NCBI GenBank assembly: GCA_029876055.1
Contig: CM056875.1
Coordinates: 6,597,001-6,661,000 of the forward strand
Reading direction: 5' to 3'
From: Madurella fahalii
Taxonomy: Eukaryota; Ascomycota; Sordariomycetes; Sordariales
Length of the DNA: 64,000 nt
Shown here in pieces: positions 12,308-24,285 of the stretch (within the stretch, counting starts at the first letter, position 1; every line of letters begins with the position of its first letter). The position numbers and the translations under genes are program-made. The notes under the pieces are model-generated. The model made no database searches. It worked only from the letters and a program-made list of their open reading frames with translations, and was not told the origin of the DNA.

Positions 12308-14218
12308 ATGTCTACCTCAACCTCGCCCAAGATAGCCGCTTCTAGCATCCCGAATATTACCACTCTTCGAAACGAGCTCGATTACGGGGATTTGCACCTG
12401 CCCCGATGCGCAGCTTTCAACGACGACACAAACGCATTCCGGAGGAAGTTCAAGACCAGTCACGGTATAGACGGCGTCGACCTGCACGACTGGAAGTCTC
12501 GCGACGGGCAAAATGGCCTGAATGAAATGACGGTTGCATACCTTGACAAAGAGGGAAATGGGCGCATCTTTTGGCCAGATGATAGGTCGTCCAACAATTA
12601 CAATAAGTATCAGTATTCGAAGGATCGTCCTAGGTAGGTGCTAGCCGTACCTTTACCTTCCTCGCATGCAAGATCCAACTGACATCATTCATAGAATCCT
12701 GCGTTTAGTAAAGCAGCTGTTCTTCCGGTTGAACCAGCAACAGTTTCGCAACCATAAGTATAAACACAAAAGCAAACCAGAAACCAAGGCTGAAGATGAG
12801 AGGGGTCGCAGCAAGCAAACTGCCATTGATGTCGACTCCATTCCGTTCGGTTCTAATACGCCGGAAGACTCGCCTACTCAGAGAGAGTCTTCACAAGGGA
12901 CTCGCCAAGCCAGCGGAGCCGGGGAGCAGCCACTTGACGCAGGGGAAGCCGCAATTGATAGCCTGCCCGATCTTGAGAAACTGTTCGGCCTGAACCAACC
13001 CATACCGAGCAATGTGGATATATACGAGGTACCGACAAGCAACCCACCATCCCCTCCTGTAAGTGTGTTACTGCAGAGATACCCTTACCTATTCATCCTC
13101 TTAATCTTTAATGGGATCTTTGCTAACAGGCACAACTGAAGCGCATGCGGCAGTTTGAGCCGATAAACCAACCATTCGGAGCCAAAAGGGCCCCTACCCC
13201 AACGGACGACATTGCCGAAGACAGACAGTGGAAGCGACCCAAAAGGCAACCAAAGTCGTCTTCTAGACCTGATGCTAAGCCAGCGGCGGCGAAAAGTCCT
13301 ACGGATGCGAACCAGCAACGGAAATCACCACGTACCAAGAAACAAACGCAGAGAGACGGATTTGTTGGCCTCGACAGGATCAGCCTGGAGGGAAGTCTAA
13401 GCCCTGAATCAGGCGGTCCCGGCAGCCCACCGCGCGCTTTAACCCCCGAGGCGTCGACGATAACCTTCAGGAACCCTACCGATGGCGCGACGGAATTAAA
13501 ACCTGCGGAAACCCCTACCCCTCGCCCGAGGTCTGAACGAGAGTCAAATTTCCCTTCTACTCTCAGAGGTCACCCATCATCCCCCGCCCGGTCAGGACAT
13601 GAGGGTGAGAGCGGTCCAGAGCCGGACCAATCCGACTTCGCCGCCGGGCACACGCCAATCACATCGCAAGATAGTGGAAAAGCGGTAGACCATAGACAGG
13701 AAAGTGAGCGCCCCGAACCGCCTCGAGAACACCCGAGCAAGCCGCCCGCAATTGGTGCCGCTGGCGCCGCAGCCGGAGAACTAAGCGGCGGCGGCGGCGG
13801 CGGCGGCAGCAGCGGTCGCGGAGCCAAGCCTTTGATCAATTTCATGTATCGTATCGTTCTGTCACGCACGCCAAAGACAGTAACCGAGCGCTGGAGCCCA
13901 CGGGGCCGGTTCCAGGACAAAACACTGGCGGAGCTGCTCAAGGAACTTCCCTTTAACGACGGGGAGGCCCAGGGGCTGATCTTCACCATTGAGAGCGACT
14001 GCATGAGAACGGTAGAACGTATCCTCAACGACGACGAAGACTCGTTTGCATCGATGAAGCGTTATATCAACATGGAGATACGGGAGTGGTTTATGCGCCA
14101 GCAGCACCTCAAGGATGGAACGCCGCCTCGGCTGGCGATAGATATTCTAATTGAACGGATGAGTGATGATAATAAGCAGGGGGTAAATGTCTTGGGAGAT
14201 TTGGAACTTGAGTGGTAG
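12308..14218 (+). CDS. Two-domain fungal protein of unknown function, three exons
   Basis: Exons are 12308-12633, 12695-13058 and 13130-14218 (introns of 61 and 71 nt, GTAGGT..TAG and GTAAGT..CAG, phases consistent), giving 592 aa. Residues 1-110 form a compact domain with LYGDLHLP-like and AYLDKEGNGRIFWPDDR motifs. Residues about 115-425 are low-complexity, basic and Ser/Pro-rich, with NLS-like KRPKRQPKSSSRP and a Gly run encoded by a GGC repeat (13786-13806). Residues about 430-592 form a second folded domain (INFMYRIVLSRTPKTVTERW, then IFTIESDCMRTVERILND). I do not recognise either domain by name. It lies 3.3 kb upstream of a kinase gene and may be its functional neighbour. The CT-rich leader and ATG context support the start. 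Confidence 0.7.
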
Positions 14219-14357
14219 GTGATCAGAAACAACTAATTGTATCCGTATTACACATGTATAATGAATTTGTCCTCTCCAAAGAGTATTCTGGCTAGGAGCA
14301 TCCCGTGGTGTACATAACTGGTCGGTGCCCAACCGCTACCCGGGCTAAGCGTAGCCA

Positions 14358-15390
14358 ATGTCCATAGTTTTCACACTAAGTCGAGAATTCGCTGTTATAG
14401 GCGAGCTGAAGAACCCTCAACGGACCCTCAAGATCGCGGCTCCGCTTGCTGTTTCTGGCATCACAGTTTTGTATGTGCTAGCAAACGTTGCATACTTTGC
14501 CGCTATCCCGAAGGAAGAGCTCGCAAAATCCGAGGTCATCGTTGCGGGCCTCTTCTTCCGGAATGTATTTGGGGAAAGCATCGCAGCGAGGAGTCTTCCG
14601 GCATTCGTTGCTCTCAGTAACATTGGGAACGTGTTGGCAGTGAGTTTTACGAATGCTCGGGTTAACCAAGAGCTGGCCAAGGAAGGGATACTGCCGTGGA
14701 GCCAGTTCTGGGCGTCCACCAAGCCATTCGGCACTCCCGCGGCCTCGGTAGGTTTCCGACCAATCTTGTCTGCACTCCACTATTTGCTGACTTGCGTAGC
14801 TATTCCTCCACTGGATTGTTACCGCGATTGTACTCATTGCTCCACCCCCTGGGCCAGCGTACGACTTCGTTGTCAACCTGTAAGTCTCCGCAGTTTCTTT
14901 TCCTTGACCTTATCTTCCATTGACACCGCTGATCAGATACACGTACCCCGGTGCTTGGATCAACACATTCGTCACTGGAGGCCTCATCTACCTGCATTAC
15001 AGCAAAGCCGAGAACTGGTCCTCCCCTTGGCGAATGTACTTGCCTGTATCCATCATTTATCTGCTTCTCAACCTCTTTCTCGCCATCACCCCTTTCATTC
15101 CGCCAGATAGCGACTGGAATGCAGGCGGCTACCCGTACTATGCTTTCCCGCTGGTCGGTACTGGCATTCTAGTTCTTGGAGCCGCATACTGGATGTTATG
15201 GGCCAAGGTCTGGCCTGGGTTCGGTGGATATACAGTTGTGGCACATAAGACGATCAACGAGGATGGTGAAGAGATGGTCAGTTACATCAAGGTGTGGAGC
15301 AGCGGACGAGGGCATAAAGACGAGGCATGCGAACCGTTGTTAAGGGGTGCGAATAAGAGGATACCTAGCTATGACGGTATAGACCCATGA
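14358..15390 (+). pseudogene. Methionine-type amino-acid permease, 5'-truncated
   Basis: Exon blocks 14358-14747, 14800-14879 and 14937-15390 (introns 52 and 57 nt) encode the C-terminal half of an APC-superfamily permease like fungal high-affinity methionine permeases (MUP1). Homology starts abruptly at AVIGELKNPQRTLKIAAPLA and runs through NARVNQELAKEGILPW and YTYPGAWINTFVTGG to the family's normal C-terminus. About half of the usual 12 membrane helices are present. The N-terminal half is absent: the preceding gene ends only 170 bp upstream. The ATG at 14358 precedes the homology by chance. Splice sites are intact, so the truncation is probably recent. Confidence 0.75.
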
Positions 15391-16518
15391 GTTATGGCGG
15401 GAAATGACTGGCATGTGGTTGATGACACATTCCCTCTTTACCGGTATTGTTCAGGGAGCTAACCATCTGGTCTTGGTATGAAGCTGTTGGATAAATAACT
15501 ATCTGAACTGTGGAGGTTGTCTCCGCTATCTAACTACTCCCTAAATATAAGACGCCGGCTTTGACACCCGTTAGCTATTCCCAAGGCTGCTAAACCAAAA
15601 CAAGCTCAGGTGATGGGCAGTGCATTATCGCTTGTGGAGTTGTTTGCTTGCTATGACTTATAGAGGACGGCTATGTGCAGGAAAAGTGGCCATTTTGTTC
15701 CTCATTTCTCCCTGGTGGCGTGTTCCTGGGGCACCCAACATGCGCATCTGTCGGCGGCGGGTGGCCCCAGATGGATTAGACTCACCCGAACACAACTAAT
15801 TTTAATCATTCTCACCTGGTAACTGTGTTGTTGTACATGAGAATCACTCCCAACATACCTTAGTTACCAGAGCCGACATTGAGGGGACCAACGTCGGGAA
15901 GTATTGGAGGGTATGACGGGGTCAAAATTCCACAGTTTTGCACAGCCCGGTTTTGGACCTTCCGGCGCAAATTATGAGGTATGAAGGGGACCCTGGACGG
16001 AAAGGAAGTGGCTTACCGAGAATGCTTGCATGCGGGAAGCCTGGTTGTGCCGCTTTATTCGATTGCCCGCGCCGCCATGTTGTGTTACCTGCAGAGCCTT
16101 GTCACCACTCTGCCTCTAGTGCGCATGACTTAAGGCTGACAAGAGAGGCCGAGACAAAGGTCGGGTGTCACCCGGGGTTAGCGCGGGCAAACCGCAGCCA
16201 ACGAGGAGGCAGCCGCATGGGTTCATCTATTGGCCTGCACACCCTCACTACGTGAATGTAAGAATCATCCCGAAACACGACCGTCGGTCGGAGGAGCGGG
16301 CTGAACAGGCATTTGTGGTTAAAATGGGCACATGCCCACGCCCGCCGCAACCTCGACTCGGGCGGGGGTGTTGCTCGATACCAGTATACTACTCAATAAG
16401 CAAAGGCATTGATGACGTCTGGTTCCCTCGAAGAAGAATAATAATACGTTGTTTAACTCCAACGCAGAGCCCTCATGACCGCTCTACTCTAACGTATCTT
16501 GACGCATTCGAATTTACC
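15391..16518. other. Intergenic, no gene seen
   Basis: Only short frames without recognisable content. The frame 16165-16518 runs in phase into the next gene but its sequence looks non-coding. Confidence 0.4.
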
Positions 16519-16996
16519 ATGGCGTTTCTGGTCGCTCGGCCAAGGTATCACACGAGAATTCCGCGGCCACGAGTCCGATGTAATCTGAGGAAGAGAAAAC
16601 GGCAGAACGAGGCGGGGGCAAAGGCCGGGGTTTGCTTGGGCGGCGCGATGGAGCGCATTGAGACGGCGACAACAGCCGTGATAATTGACGACTTGCGGGA
16701 GTCGCCACCCCCGGAACAGCAGGACCCTTGCCAAGATGCGCAGGTGCAGCCGCCACGCTACGAGATATCGGTGCCGATGCGCGGAATGGACGAGTGGGCG
16801 CTGTGGAGCTATTTGGAAAAGCTGTTTGGCGATGACAGCAACTTCAGTGTTGTGGTAAGTTTGTTAATATACCCTCAAGCTGTCGCATGCATTGCTAAAA
16901 CGGCCCCCTGTTTGTTAGCAAATTCGCGGCCAGCTCAAGATCTCGACGCCGTTGCCGCTAAGCCCGGGGATGGTCTTGCGGAACTGCAGATTTTAA
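16519..16996 (+). CDS. Small single-domain protein, two exons
   Basis: Exons 16519-16854 and 16919-16996 flank a 64-nt intron (GTAAGT..TTAG). Start is either ATG 16519 (good context, 137 aa) or ATG 16648 (94 aa). The C-terminal 55 residues form a compact domain: RYEISVPMRGMDEWALWSYL, then LFGDDSNFSV, and after the intron QIRGQLKISTPLPLSPG. The same pattern (Y.x.V/IP, acidic turn, two helices, F.V, then I.T..PL) is seen in the minus-strand gene at 20617-20937, with the intron at the corresponding place. The longer start adds a basic NLS-like RKRKRQ segment. Function unknown. The kinase gene begins 516 bp downstream. Confidence 0.6.
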
Positions 16997-17512
16997 GACG
17001 TGGCCGGACGGTGACTCGGTGAAGGGGGGGAATCAGGGATTAAATGCTGCATGCGCGCAAGCAGCGTGTAGAGGGGACTGGAAAATTTTGATGCGCAGCT
17101 TAGGATAATTAAAATGCTATTGGGTTGTCTTCTTCTCTTTCTTTTTTTTTTTTTTTGTTTTTTTTTTTTGGAGGGGGAGAGGGTGTGAGGGGGATGAGGA
17201 GGGGTGGGTCTTGTTTTTGGGAACGTTTCTGAGTTTGAAAGATGGTTTGTGGCAAACTCGATCTTGTGGCTAGCACACGGCTGGGATCCAAAATCCCAAG
17301 TTTGAACCTAGAGGGGAAACTCGGTGACGAAATGGTTCGGAAAGCCCTGTGGGGGGTGGTGGCTGTGAACAAGCGTCTCTCTGCCTGTCCCACTACTGGG
17401 GCCCCTTAAAGACGGGGGATCTGGGCGCAGCTGAGAGAGCGCTACCCTTTTTAAGAGACAAATACCGGGCGGTCGGGTCCCTTGCAACTTTCGCTCCCAA
17501 ACCGACTTAACC

Positions 17513-20304
17513 ATGAGAAACAGCTCGGGCCATCGCCGACCGTCCCTGCATCGGGATCGGACACCTGAGATGATGTGTGAACACGAACGCGATGAACGAC
17601 CAAGGAAATTGCGGCGTACGGATACTGGATCGAGCGGGGGCAACAGGTCTCCGAGGCGCGGGATTGAACGAGGGTCGAGACGGCCAGCGCCGCAGCAGCA
17701 GTTACACTCTGATCTTGGCATCGCAGATCCTCCTCCGAACGAGGTGCCGCACTCAGCAGTCGTGGAACCAACCATTGAACAAGCCCTTCCCCATATCAAC
17801 ATGCCTCTCACAACGGAACCTGGGGGGAATGACAGTTCGCTGCGGATCCCCACGCTGGGTGACCAATTCGATCCGGGCGAGAAAAAGACCGGTTCGGCGC
17901 CGAACCGCAGCGTCATTAGCCGGGACGACCTTCTGAAGGACCTCGTCGAGGTGCCGGGTGGGGATTCGTCAGAGATCTACCGAACCGCCGAAGTCCGCGA
18001 TGCCCATCCGAACCCCTTTCTTGGCATCCCCGGGCCGCAGGATCACCACCAGTATCGTCAGACCGGCAGTGATGCTAGCGAGACGATTCGTCGAGTTTCC
18101 GCCTTCACCGTCTGCAGCGATCGAGGCCTGGGCCACGAGGGCCAACACATTGCCCGCGTCGCCGACTCGCAGAAACCCATCAATTACGATGCCGTGGAAT
18201 CTCCCGACGACTTCATCCAGGAACTCCGCGATGATCTAGAGCCCACGCTGTCGGCTTTCTTCGGCAAATCCGAGTCGTACTTTTTGCCGTGGACCAAACT
18301 GCACAGCGTCCTGAGCACCGGCACCGTTCTGCGATTGCTGCAGCACTTGAATAAGGTGGCGGGGGACGGAGAGCGCCCCCAAGATTGCGATCTCCCCGCT
18401 CTAGCAGCTAAAATCGCCCCTCCTCTATCAGAGCTTGGCCACGGTCGTGGGGTGAACGCGCAGTTCCGGCGCACCCTCGCAACCCTGATCTTAGTCCGCC
18501 GTGAGAGCATGATATTCGATTTCGTCGACACCGACCTGGATGACGGTTCACTGCTGGAGATCGACTTCGACGGGCTTAAGCCGGCTCCGAGCACCGAAAA
18601 CGCCTACAGAATTCTCTTCGATGGCTGGAAACCAAAGGAGATCAAGGAATTCAAGTCTCTCCGGTGGCAACTATCCCCCACATTCTTTTCCGTCGAAAGG
18701 CGGTCTGGGGATGGGGGCGGGGAGCTTCCGAGCAGCTTAACTGACCAGGATGGCACCTTTGTCAAGCGCGTGCGATACCGGCTGCGGTCCAGGGAAGAAA
18801 TACTTCCCTTTCAGCCCTCAAAAAGGCCTGCCATTTCCGGGGGCTTCGCCGATGTTCGCTTCTTCAGGTTGCATGAAGATCAGCAAGACCTTCCTCGGTT
18901 TACTGTATGTCTAAGTGTTCCCTGCCCTGGAGAGCTGAGTGTGGTCAGGCGCTGATACATTCTTGCAGCGGCGTGGGAAGGAGAATGACATCGCCGTCAA
19001 GACACTGAAGAACGAAACCAAGGACACCGCGGGCCAGTATGAGTCTTACCTCAATGAGGTGTACGTTATGGAGCGTCTGGCGTCCGCCATCGACTCGCAG
19101 CACATGGCCAAGCTTCTGGCGACCATCGAAGTGCCCCACGCTATCCAGGATCGAGAGCGTTCCGACTACCATCTGGTGCTGGAAGCTGCCGACAGATCTG
19201 TTGAGAAGTTGTGGTCCAGCCTGGAGTGGTGGGATCAATATCGCGCTCGTGGGATAACTGAGCTGGAACTCGCCAAGTGGGTAGCACGCCAGTGCTACGG
19301 GCTTGCCGATGCTCTTTGCAAATTCCACATGTTTCCCAAGAGCAAGAACGACGGGAACGAGAAGACGCACGGCTTGCACTGCGACATCAAGCCCGACAAC
19401 ATCCTCCATTACGAGAACTGGAAGCTCGACACGGCGCGCGATTCCAAGGGCACCGTTCATGAGCAGCTCGGCGTCCTCCAACTCAGCGACTTTGGGTTAA
19501 GCAGCTTCCACTCGGCCAGAAGTGTGGAAAACCATCGGATAGTTGGCGACTTTCTAGACTATACCGCTCCAGAGACCGACATCCTTCTCATACATTCTCC
19601 GGCCGCCGACATCTGGCATCTCGGATGCCTGTTTATGGACTTTTGCACTTGGCTGTTGGATGGCCCCAAGGGCTATGAGAAATTCTGTGACGCGCGGACG
19701 ACAACTACGCTGAGAGGTAACCGGTGTCGGTTTGCCACTTTCACATTGGACAACCAAGAACCCAAATCAACCGAGGGTTCAACCTCAAGCAAGAACCCGC
19801 ACACTTATGTCGAGGTGAACGAGGCGGTTCTCAAGGTACGGGCCTCACCTAACATCGAACACTGGTGTAGGCGCTTTTTTTTGCTAACAGACGTTGAAAC
19901 AGCAAGCGACATATTTATGCCAACACCCCAAGAGCTCCGAGTTTGTACGAGAGCTCTGCCACCTCGCCGTCAACTACATGCTGGTGATGCGGCGCACGAA
20001 CCAGACGCAAAAGGTCGTCGAGTACCGCCGGAAACCTCAGGCGGTCGCTGACAGGCTGACGAGCAAGCAAGTCACCGAGATCCTAGACAAGGCTATCGCT
20101 CGAGAAGACGACTACTTCGAACATTCTAGAGCCGACATCCTGCCCTTTGAGCATGACGGCTGGAGGCGCTCTTATCTCCTGTTGTATTATGATACCAAGC
20201 AACTGCAGAAGATTAGCCAAAGGGTCAGAAGTGGCTTGGACCCTGAAGAAGCTGGTTTGAAGAAACCTGGTGTAACAATAGTCCGAGGGGAGGAAGAGCC
20301 GTGA
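17513..20304 (+). CDS. Fungal-specific large protein kinase
   Basis: Exons 17513-18904, 18969-19835 and 19891-20304 (introns 64 and 55 nt, phase 0) encode 890 aa. Residues 1-225 are charged and disordered. Residues about 230-400 match the N-terminal domain found ahead of many fungal kinases (SYFLPWTKLHSVL, LATLILVRRESMIFDFVD, ILFDGWKPKEIKEFKSLRW). The kinase domain follows: glycine loop SGGFADV, VAIK-type IAVKTLK, helix-C Glu in YLNEVYVMERL, catalytic loop LHCDIKPDNIL (HCD instead of HRD), DFG in LSDFGLSSF, APE in YTAPE, and DIWHLGCLFMDF. The Asp, Lys and Asn needed for catalysis are present; the HRD arginine is Cys, so activation-loop control may differ. It probably acts as a signalling kinase in the cytosol, target unknown. 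Confidence 0.85.
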
Positions 20305-20616
20305 CGCCGTGACGGCCGGAGTTGGTGTGTTAATTATCGGGGGCCGTTCTTGGGTGGCGTTTAAGGGGGTTAAGGCATAAAGGGAGCACTGCGGATCCAC
20401 GTATTCGCGGAATGATGGGTGGGGTAGACTCGTTGGATGGGTTCTGGCATGTCATCGGCTACCTCATACTCATAGGTCGACGTCGGGAGGGATTGTATTT
20501 GACATGATTTTCTGCCTGCATCTACTGTCTCTGCGCCTGAGTGCTGATGACTAGCAGTAGTAGCCACTGGATCTCGCTACCTTGTTGACCAGTCTTTTCA
20601 CATCGCGCTCCATCTC

Positions 20617-20937
20617 CTAACACCGTGCATGCCCGTTAGCAGAGATGACTGTAATAGCATCCCCTCGACGGGAAAGCTTATCGTGGGTTGGGCTTACGTG
20701 TGTCAGAGGCCGGGTAGTTTTGATCTGTGGGGTTCGGTTCCTAGCAATCTGCACAAGTGCGTGAGCAGCTCTGTGAGTGATTACTAGAACAAGAAATGGA
20801 TAGTGCCAACATACCACAATCATAAATTTGATCTTGTGCTGGTCCTCTAGATATTCCTGGAGTACCTCGTGGACAGCAATGTCGTCAAAGTTGGAATCAG
20901 CAGTATAAGGGATGACATATGAGTAGTCATAGGACAT
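20617..20937 (-). CDS. Small single-domain protein, homologue of 16519-16996
   Basis: Starts at ATG 20937. A 66-nt intron (20749-20814, GTATGT..GCAG) joins exon 20815-20937 to 20617-20748 and gives 84 aa. The intron length is a multiple of three, so the unspliced frame is also open (106 aa). The spliced protein reads YSYVIPYTADSNFDDIAVHE, then YLEDQHKIKFMIV, then IARNRTPQIKTTRPLTHVSP. It parallels the protein at 16519-16996 element by element, with the intron in the same place between the F.V strand and the I.T..PL segment. It lies convergently, 310 bp beyond the kinase gene. Function unknown. Confidence 0.5.
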   Translation of the reverse strand: MSYDYSYVIPYTADSNFDDIAVHEVLQEYLEDQHKIKFMIVVCWHYPFLVLVITHRAAHALVQIARNRTPQIKTTRPLTHVSPTHDKLSRRGDAITVISANGHARC

Positions 20938-21986
20938 GATTGGTGGTGTACGGAGCAGGGGTGGGTAAGGGAGGGAGGGTCCAAGTAGGGATTAGGAGGG
21001 TGCTATGTGCAGGTTCCCAGGGGGTGGCAAATCAGTCAAGTCAAAAACAAAGGACCCCGCCAGGTTTTAAGCCTTTCAAACTTGGAGTGTCGAGTATTAA
21101 CGCTCCCGGTTTGACCGGTTAACACCGTTGGACGAAGCAGACATCAAACGTAACAACCCGCCGTGCATGGGAATGCATGCATGCATCCATGCCTGACAAG
21201 AACCCGATAATACCGCCTGCTGCATATGGACGGAAGAGTTAGCCAGTAATAGGCTTTGTGAAACTGTATTTGCGGCTCAACTTTTGCCCTTGGTTTATTA
21301 GCGCCCGGTTGGAGTGGTGTGTCAGCCGGAGCCTTGTCGGTTTCCGCAAACTGCCATTGTGCCCACGATAGAGCCTGGGTCGGTGAGAATGACGTGCATA
21401 AAGCTCCTAATACTGGTGGTACTAAGGAAGTCCAGCCTCAATTAAAGCTAAGATCATTCTAAGGCTCGCAAAGCTGAGGACAAAAAAAAAAACTCATACA
21501 AAGGAATCTATCGCCGGCTACCCTCTTCTCGTTGAAGACTGACTTGTAGCCGATAACAGTCCTGTTGCAGTAGGCAGCACCAGTTCAAACGCATGTCTGA
21601 CTCGTCCGGTAAATCCCCACTGATCTCCAAAGCCTCCATTTCTGCGGGATGGTCATGGGGGCCGCTGCGCCTCAGCAGCGTGAGGAGCCGTTGTATGATT
21701 CGCCAAACCGGCACCCAACCGGAATTCCGACGTGCTACAACGGCGGACTCGGGCTGCCTCTGCCTAACCGCGACATGAGAGGCATCGCGGGCGCATGAGC
21801 TCATTTAATGATTGATGTTTTTCATGATCAACACTCCTGAGCAGGGCGCGACAGAGAACTCCCACGCATTTGATATTGGCTGGCTCGCCAAATCATCATC
21901 GGCTGACCGTCACGAATTGCTTCAGCACCAGTCGAATACAGAAATAATACCCAGAAATCGCGAGCTAAGAATGAACTCGATATGGA
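20938..21986. other. Intergenic, no gene seen
   Basis: Contains an alternating GCATGCATGCATCCATGC tract at about 21169-21191 and an A-run at 21482. The frame at 21508-21804 (-) has no recognisable family. Confidence 0.4.
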
Positions 21987-23813
21987 ATGGACATGAAGTC
22001 CAAGCGCCAGACTTCCAGTGCCTCAGGTTCTCTGCTACCCGTCAAGATGCCGGGAACAAACCTCGCCACTGGACAGGCGATTGCTGGACATTGGACTCAA
22101 GGTCAGGGCAATGGGTATGTGTACATGCTACCAGCAGTTGCTTCTGAAATAATTGGCGGTCGGGCGAAGTCTCACGCTTTCACTTAGGGGCTGCAGCGGC
22201 AGCAACAGCGGGCACAACAGCCAGCCCACTCATTACAAGATCAGAGTGGGCTCAATGTCGTCAAAGCCACCTCTCACAGCGACTTTGACTGGGATGCCTG
22301 GCTGCATAAACAAACGGTAATGGATGCACACACCGACGAGCAGCTTCCAGTTCCATGCTAAATCCTCTGTAATTAGCTTCTCAACTCGACGTCTGTACCG
22401 CCTGATGGTGAGCTCACAGAAGATCGACTATCTGTTTTGTAAGAACACCTTCTCGGTCTTGCACATCTCCAATACAACTGATATGCCCCCGCCAGCGTGT
22501 CAGCACCTGTGCACTTCACAGCTCTCGACAAGCGGGCTGACGGGCCCATGGCTCTTCGATACATTGCCCTCCGACAGGACAGACTGCTCTCCATTGCGCG
22601 CGGGCTTGCTATCCACCGGGGTTACTTCTGCTTACTCGAAGAAGGCAGCCCTTGCGCCAGGAAGATCAAATCGGTCGTAGAGGGTCAAACCTGTGAAGGC
22701 ATGTATTTCCTATTACCTCATCGGAAACATCTTCATCTAGGTAATAATTGCTGACCGCGACAACAATGTACAGCCTACATCCTCCGAACTTCCAACGCCA
22801 TCACACGACAATCCGCCATCGCAATAACCTACTTCCCCGCTACGACCGTAGGAGCGAAAACCAACGCCTTCATCTCGGGCTACGATAAAGACAACCTCGA
22901 CGCCTTCACATCCCACCTACGCAGCTTCCGCCACTTCCCCTCGGCGCCCTCCCGGCTGATCATGGCTTTCCTCGAGGTGGAGAAAGCCAAGCGCTTTGAG
23001 GAAGTCCGCGTTGCTGTCCGCGACATGCAGAAGGTCATTCACGACCTGGCCCGCGAGCCCATGGGCGGGGTTCCCTCGGCACGGAGGCATCTCAAAGAGA
23101 CCGTCGACCTGTACTTTGTCGTGCACCATCTGCGGACCGACGGGCTGGTGGCGTGGCGGGACCAGCTCAAGATGCTGAGGGAGCGGTTCGCGGCGGACGG
23201 CAGTGACGACGACATGGTCGAGTATCTGGACCAGCTGGTCGCGCGGTACGACCACCGCATTGGGCGCTGCGATATGGTGCTGCAGGGGGCGTCGCTTGCT
23301 TATCAGATGGTGAGTGCTGGACTGTTATCATTATTATTAATTACCACTACTTTTTCCTTGTCACAGGGAACGAGGAAACTGACTCGGGGGTGGTTGTAGG
23401 AAACGACGCAGCTTACCCGCAAGGACACTGAGATCGCCATTGGCGATGGCAAAACGATGAAGGCGATCGCTGTGTTGACCATGGTGTTCCTTCCTGGAAC
23501 ATTCATTGCGGTGCGTATCCCTTGAGATAGATCCTCGTCACAAATGGAAGGTCTAACTAGATCTCAGACAATGCTCGCCGTTCCGCAGATTCAGGAGGCT
23601 CTGAGCCCCGAAAGGGATGCAAACTTTACTGGCAACAAGTGGTTGTGGTACATTGTGCTAGCGATCCCCGTTACGGTCGCTGCACTGCTTGCGTACATCG
23701 CTTGGGAGTATTTCTATAAGAGGAAGTATCTCAAGAGCTTGTTTGGCGAGAGGGGCAATAGGGCGGACGAAGGTACGGAGCTTTCGGACTTGGAGTCAGG
23801 TAGGGGAGTTTGA
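21987..23813 (+). CDS. CorA-like magnesium-transporter-family membrane protein
   Basis: Seven exons: 21987-22118, 22188-22316, 22377-22438, 22496-22692, 22774-23309, 23400-23510 and 23568-23813, giving 470 aa. Most joins are GT..AG with good phase; the donors at 22119 (GTGTAC) and 22693 (GTGAAG) are weaker and could shift slightly. The large N-terminal part is soluble. The C-terminus has the fungal CorA-like signature: ETTQLTRKDTEIAIGDG, then TM1 MKAIAVLTMVFLPGTFIATM, a short loop with KWLWY, and TM2 IVLAIPVTVAALLAYIAWEY. The GMN selectivity motif of true CorA channels is absent, as is usual for this fungal subgroup, so Mg2+ transport is not assured. It would sit in a membrane as an oligomer. 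Confidence 0.8.
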
Positions 23814-24285
23814 GTTCTTGGCCTAGTCTAGTGATATTTCTCGTGAGAGTTTGGTGGATAGTTCACGATACCTCTGTGCATTTTTGTTTTACTCTTTCGT
23901 TCATCCAGGAAACTTTATGCGAAGCGGGATCTATAAAGTCATAGTTTCATGATGCTTTGTTCATTTTGACTCCAAAACGGTGACTCAAATTTCCCAGACC
24001 ACTAGTAACTAATAATTGTGGAGGTTGCTGTAATTCAACATAAGGTAGACATGGCCCACAGTGCGTCATGTGAGCACAATGCTCAGGGGGACATAGTTAT
24101 TTGAAGCTTTCTTCTGTTTCAGAGGTTTGGGAGTTATCTCTGCAGATAATTCTAATATATGTCATGTGCTAGAGAACCACTGAAGAGAGCAACCCATAAC
24201 AGTGTTATACCTATTGAATCCTAGTTCATCACCGCAAATTCGTTCTCGTGTAGTAGTTGTGTCACCGTGATGACCATACCTATGT
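23814..24285. other. Intergenic between convergent genes
   Basis: AT-rich 3' flanks of the CorA-like gene and the F-box gene. No coding or structural signal seen. Confidence 0.5.

Noticed and set aside
13570..14028. A minus-strand frame with a poly-Pro run
   Set aside because: It is the shadow of the Gly-coding GGC repeat in the gene at 12308-14218, which has supported exons.
22741..22773. A 33-nt intron in the CorA-like gene
   Set aside because: It keeps phase but is too short for fungal splicing; the 81-nt intron starting at 22693 also keeps phase and is preferred.
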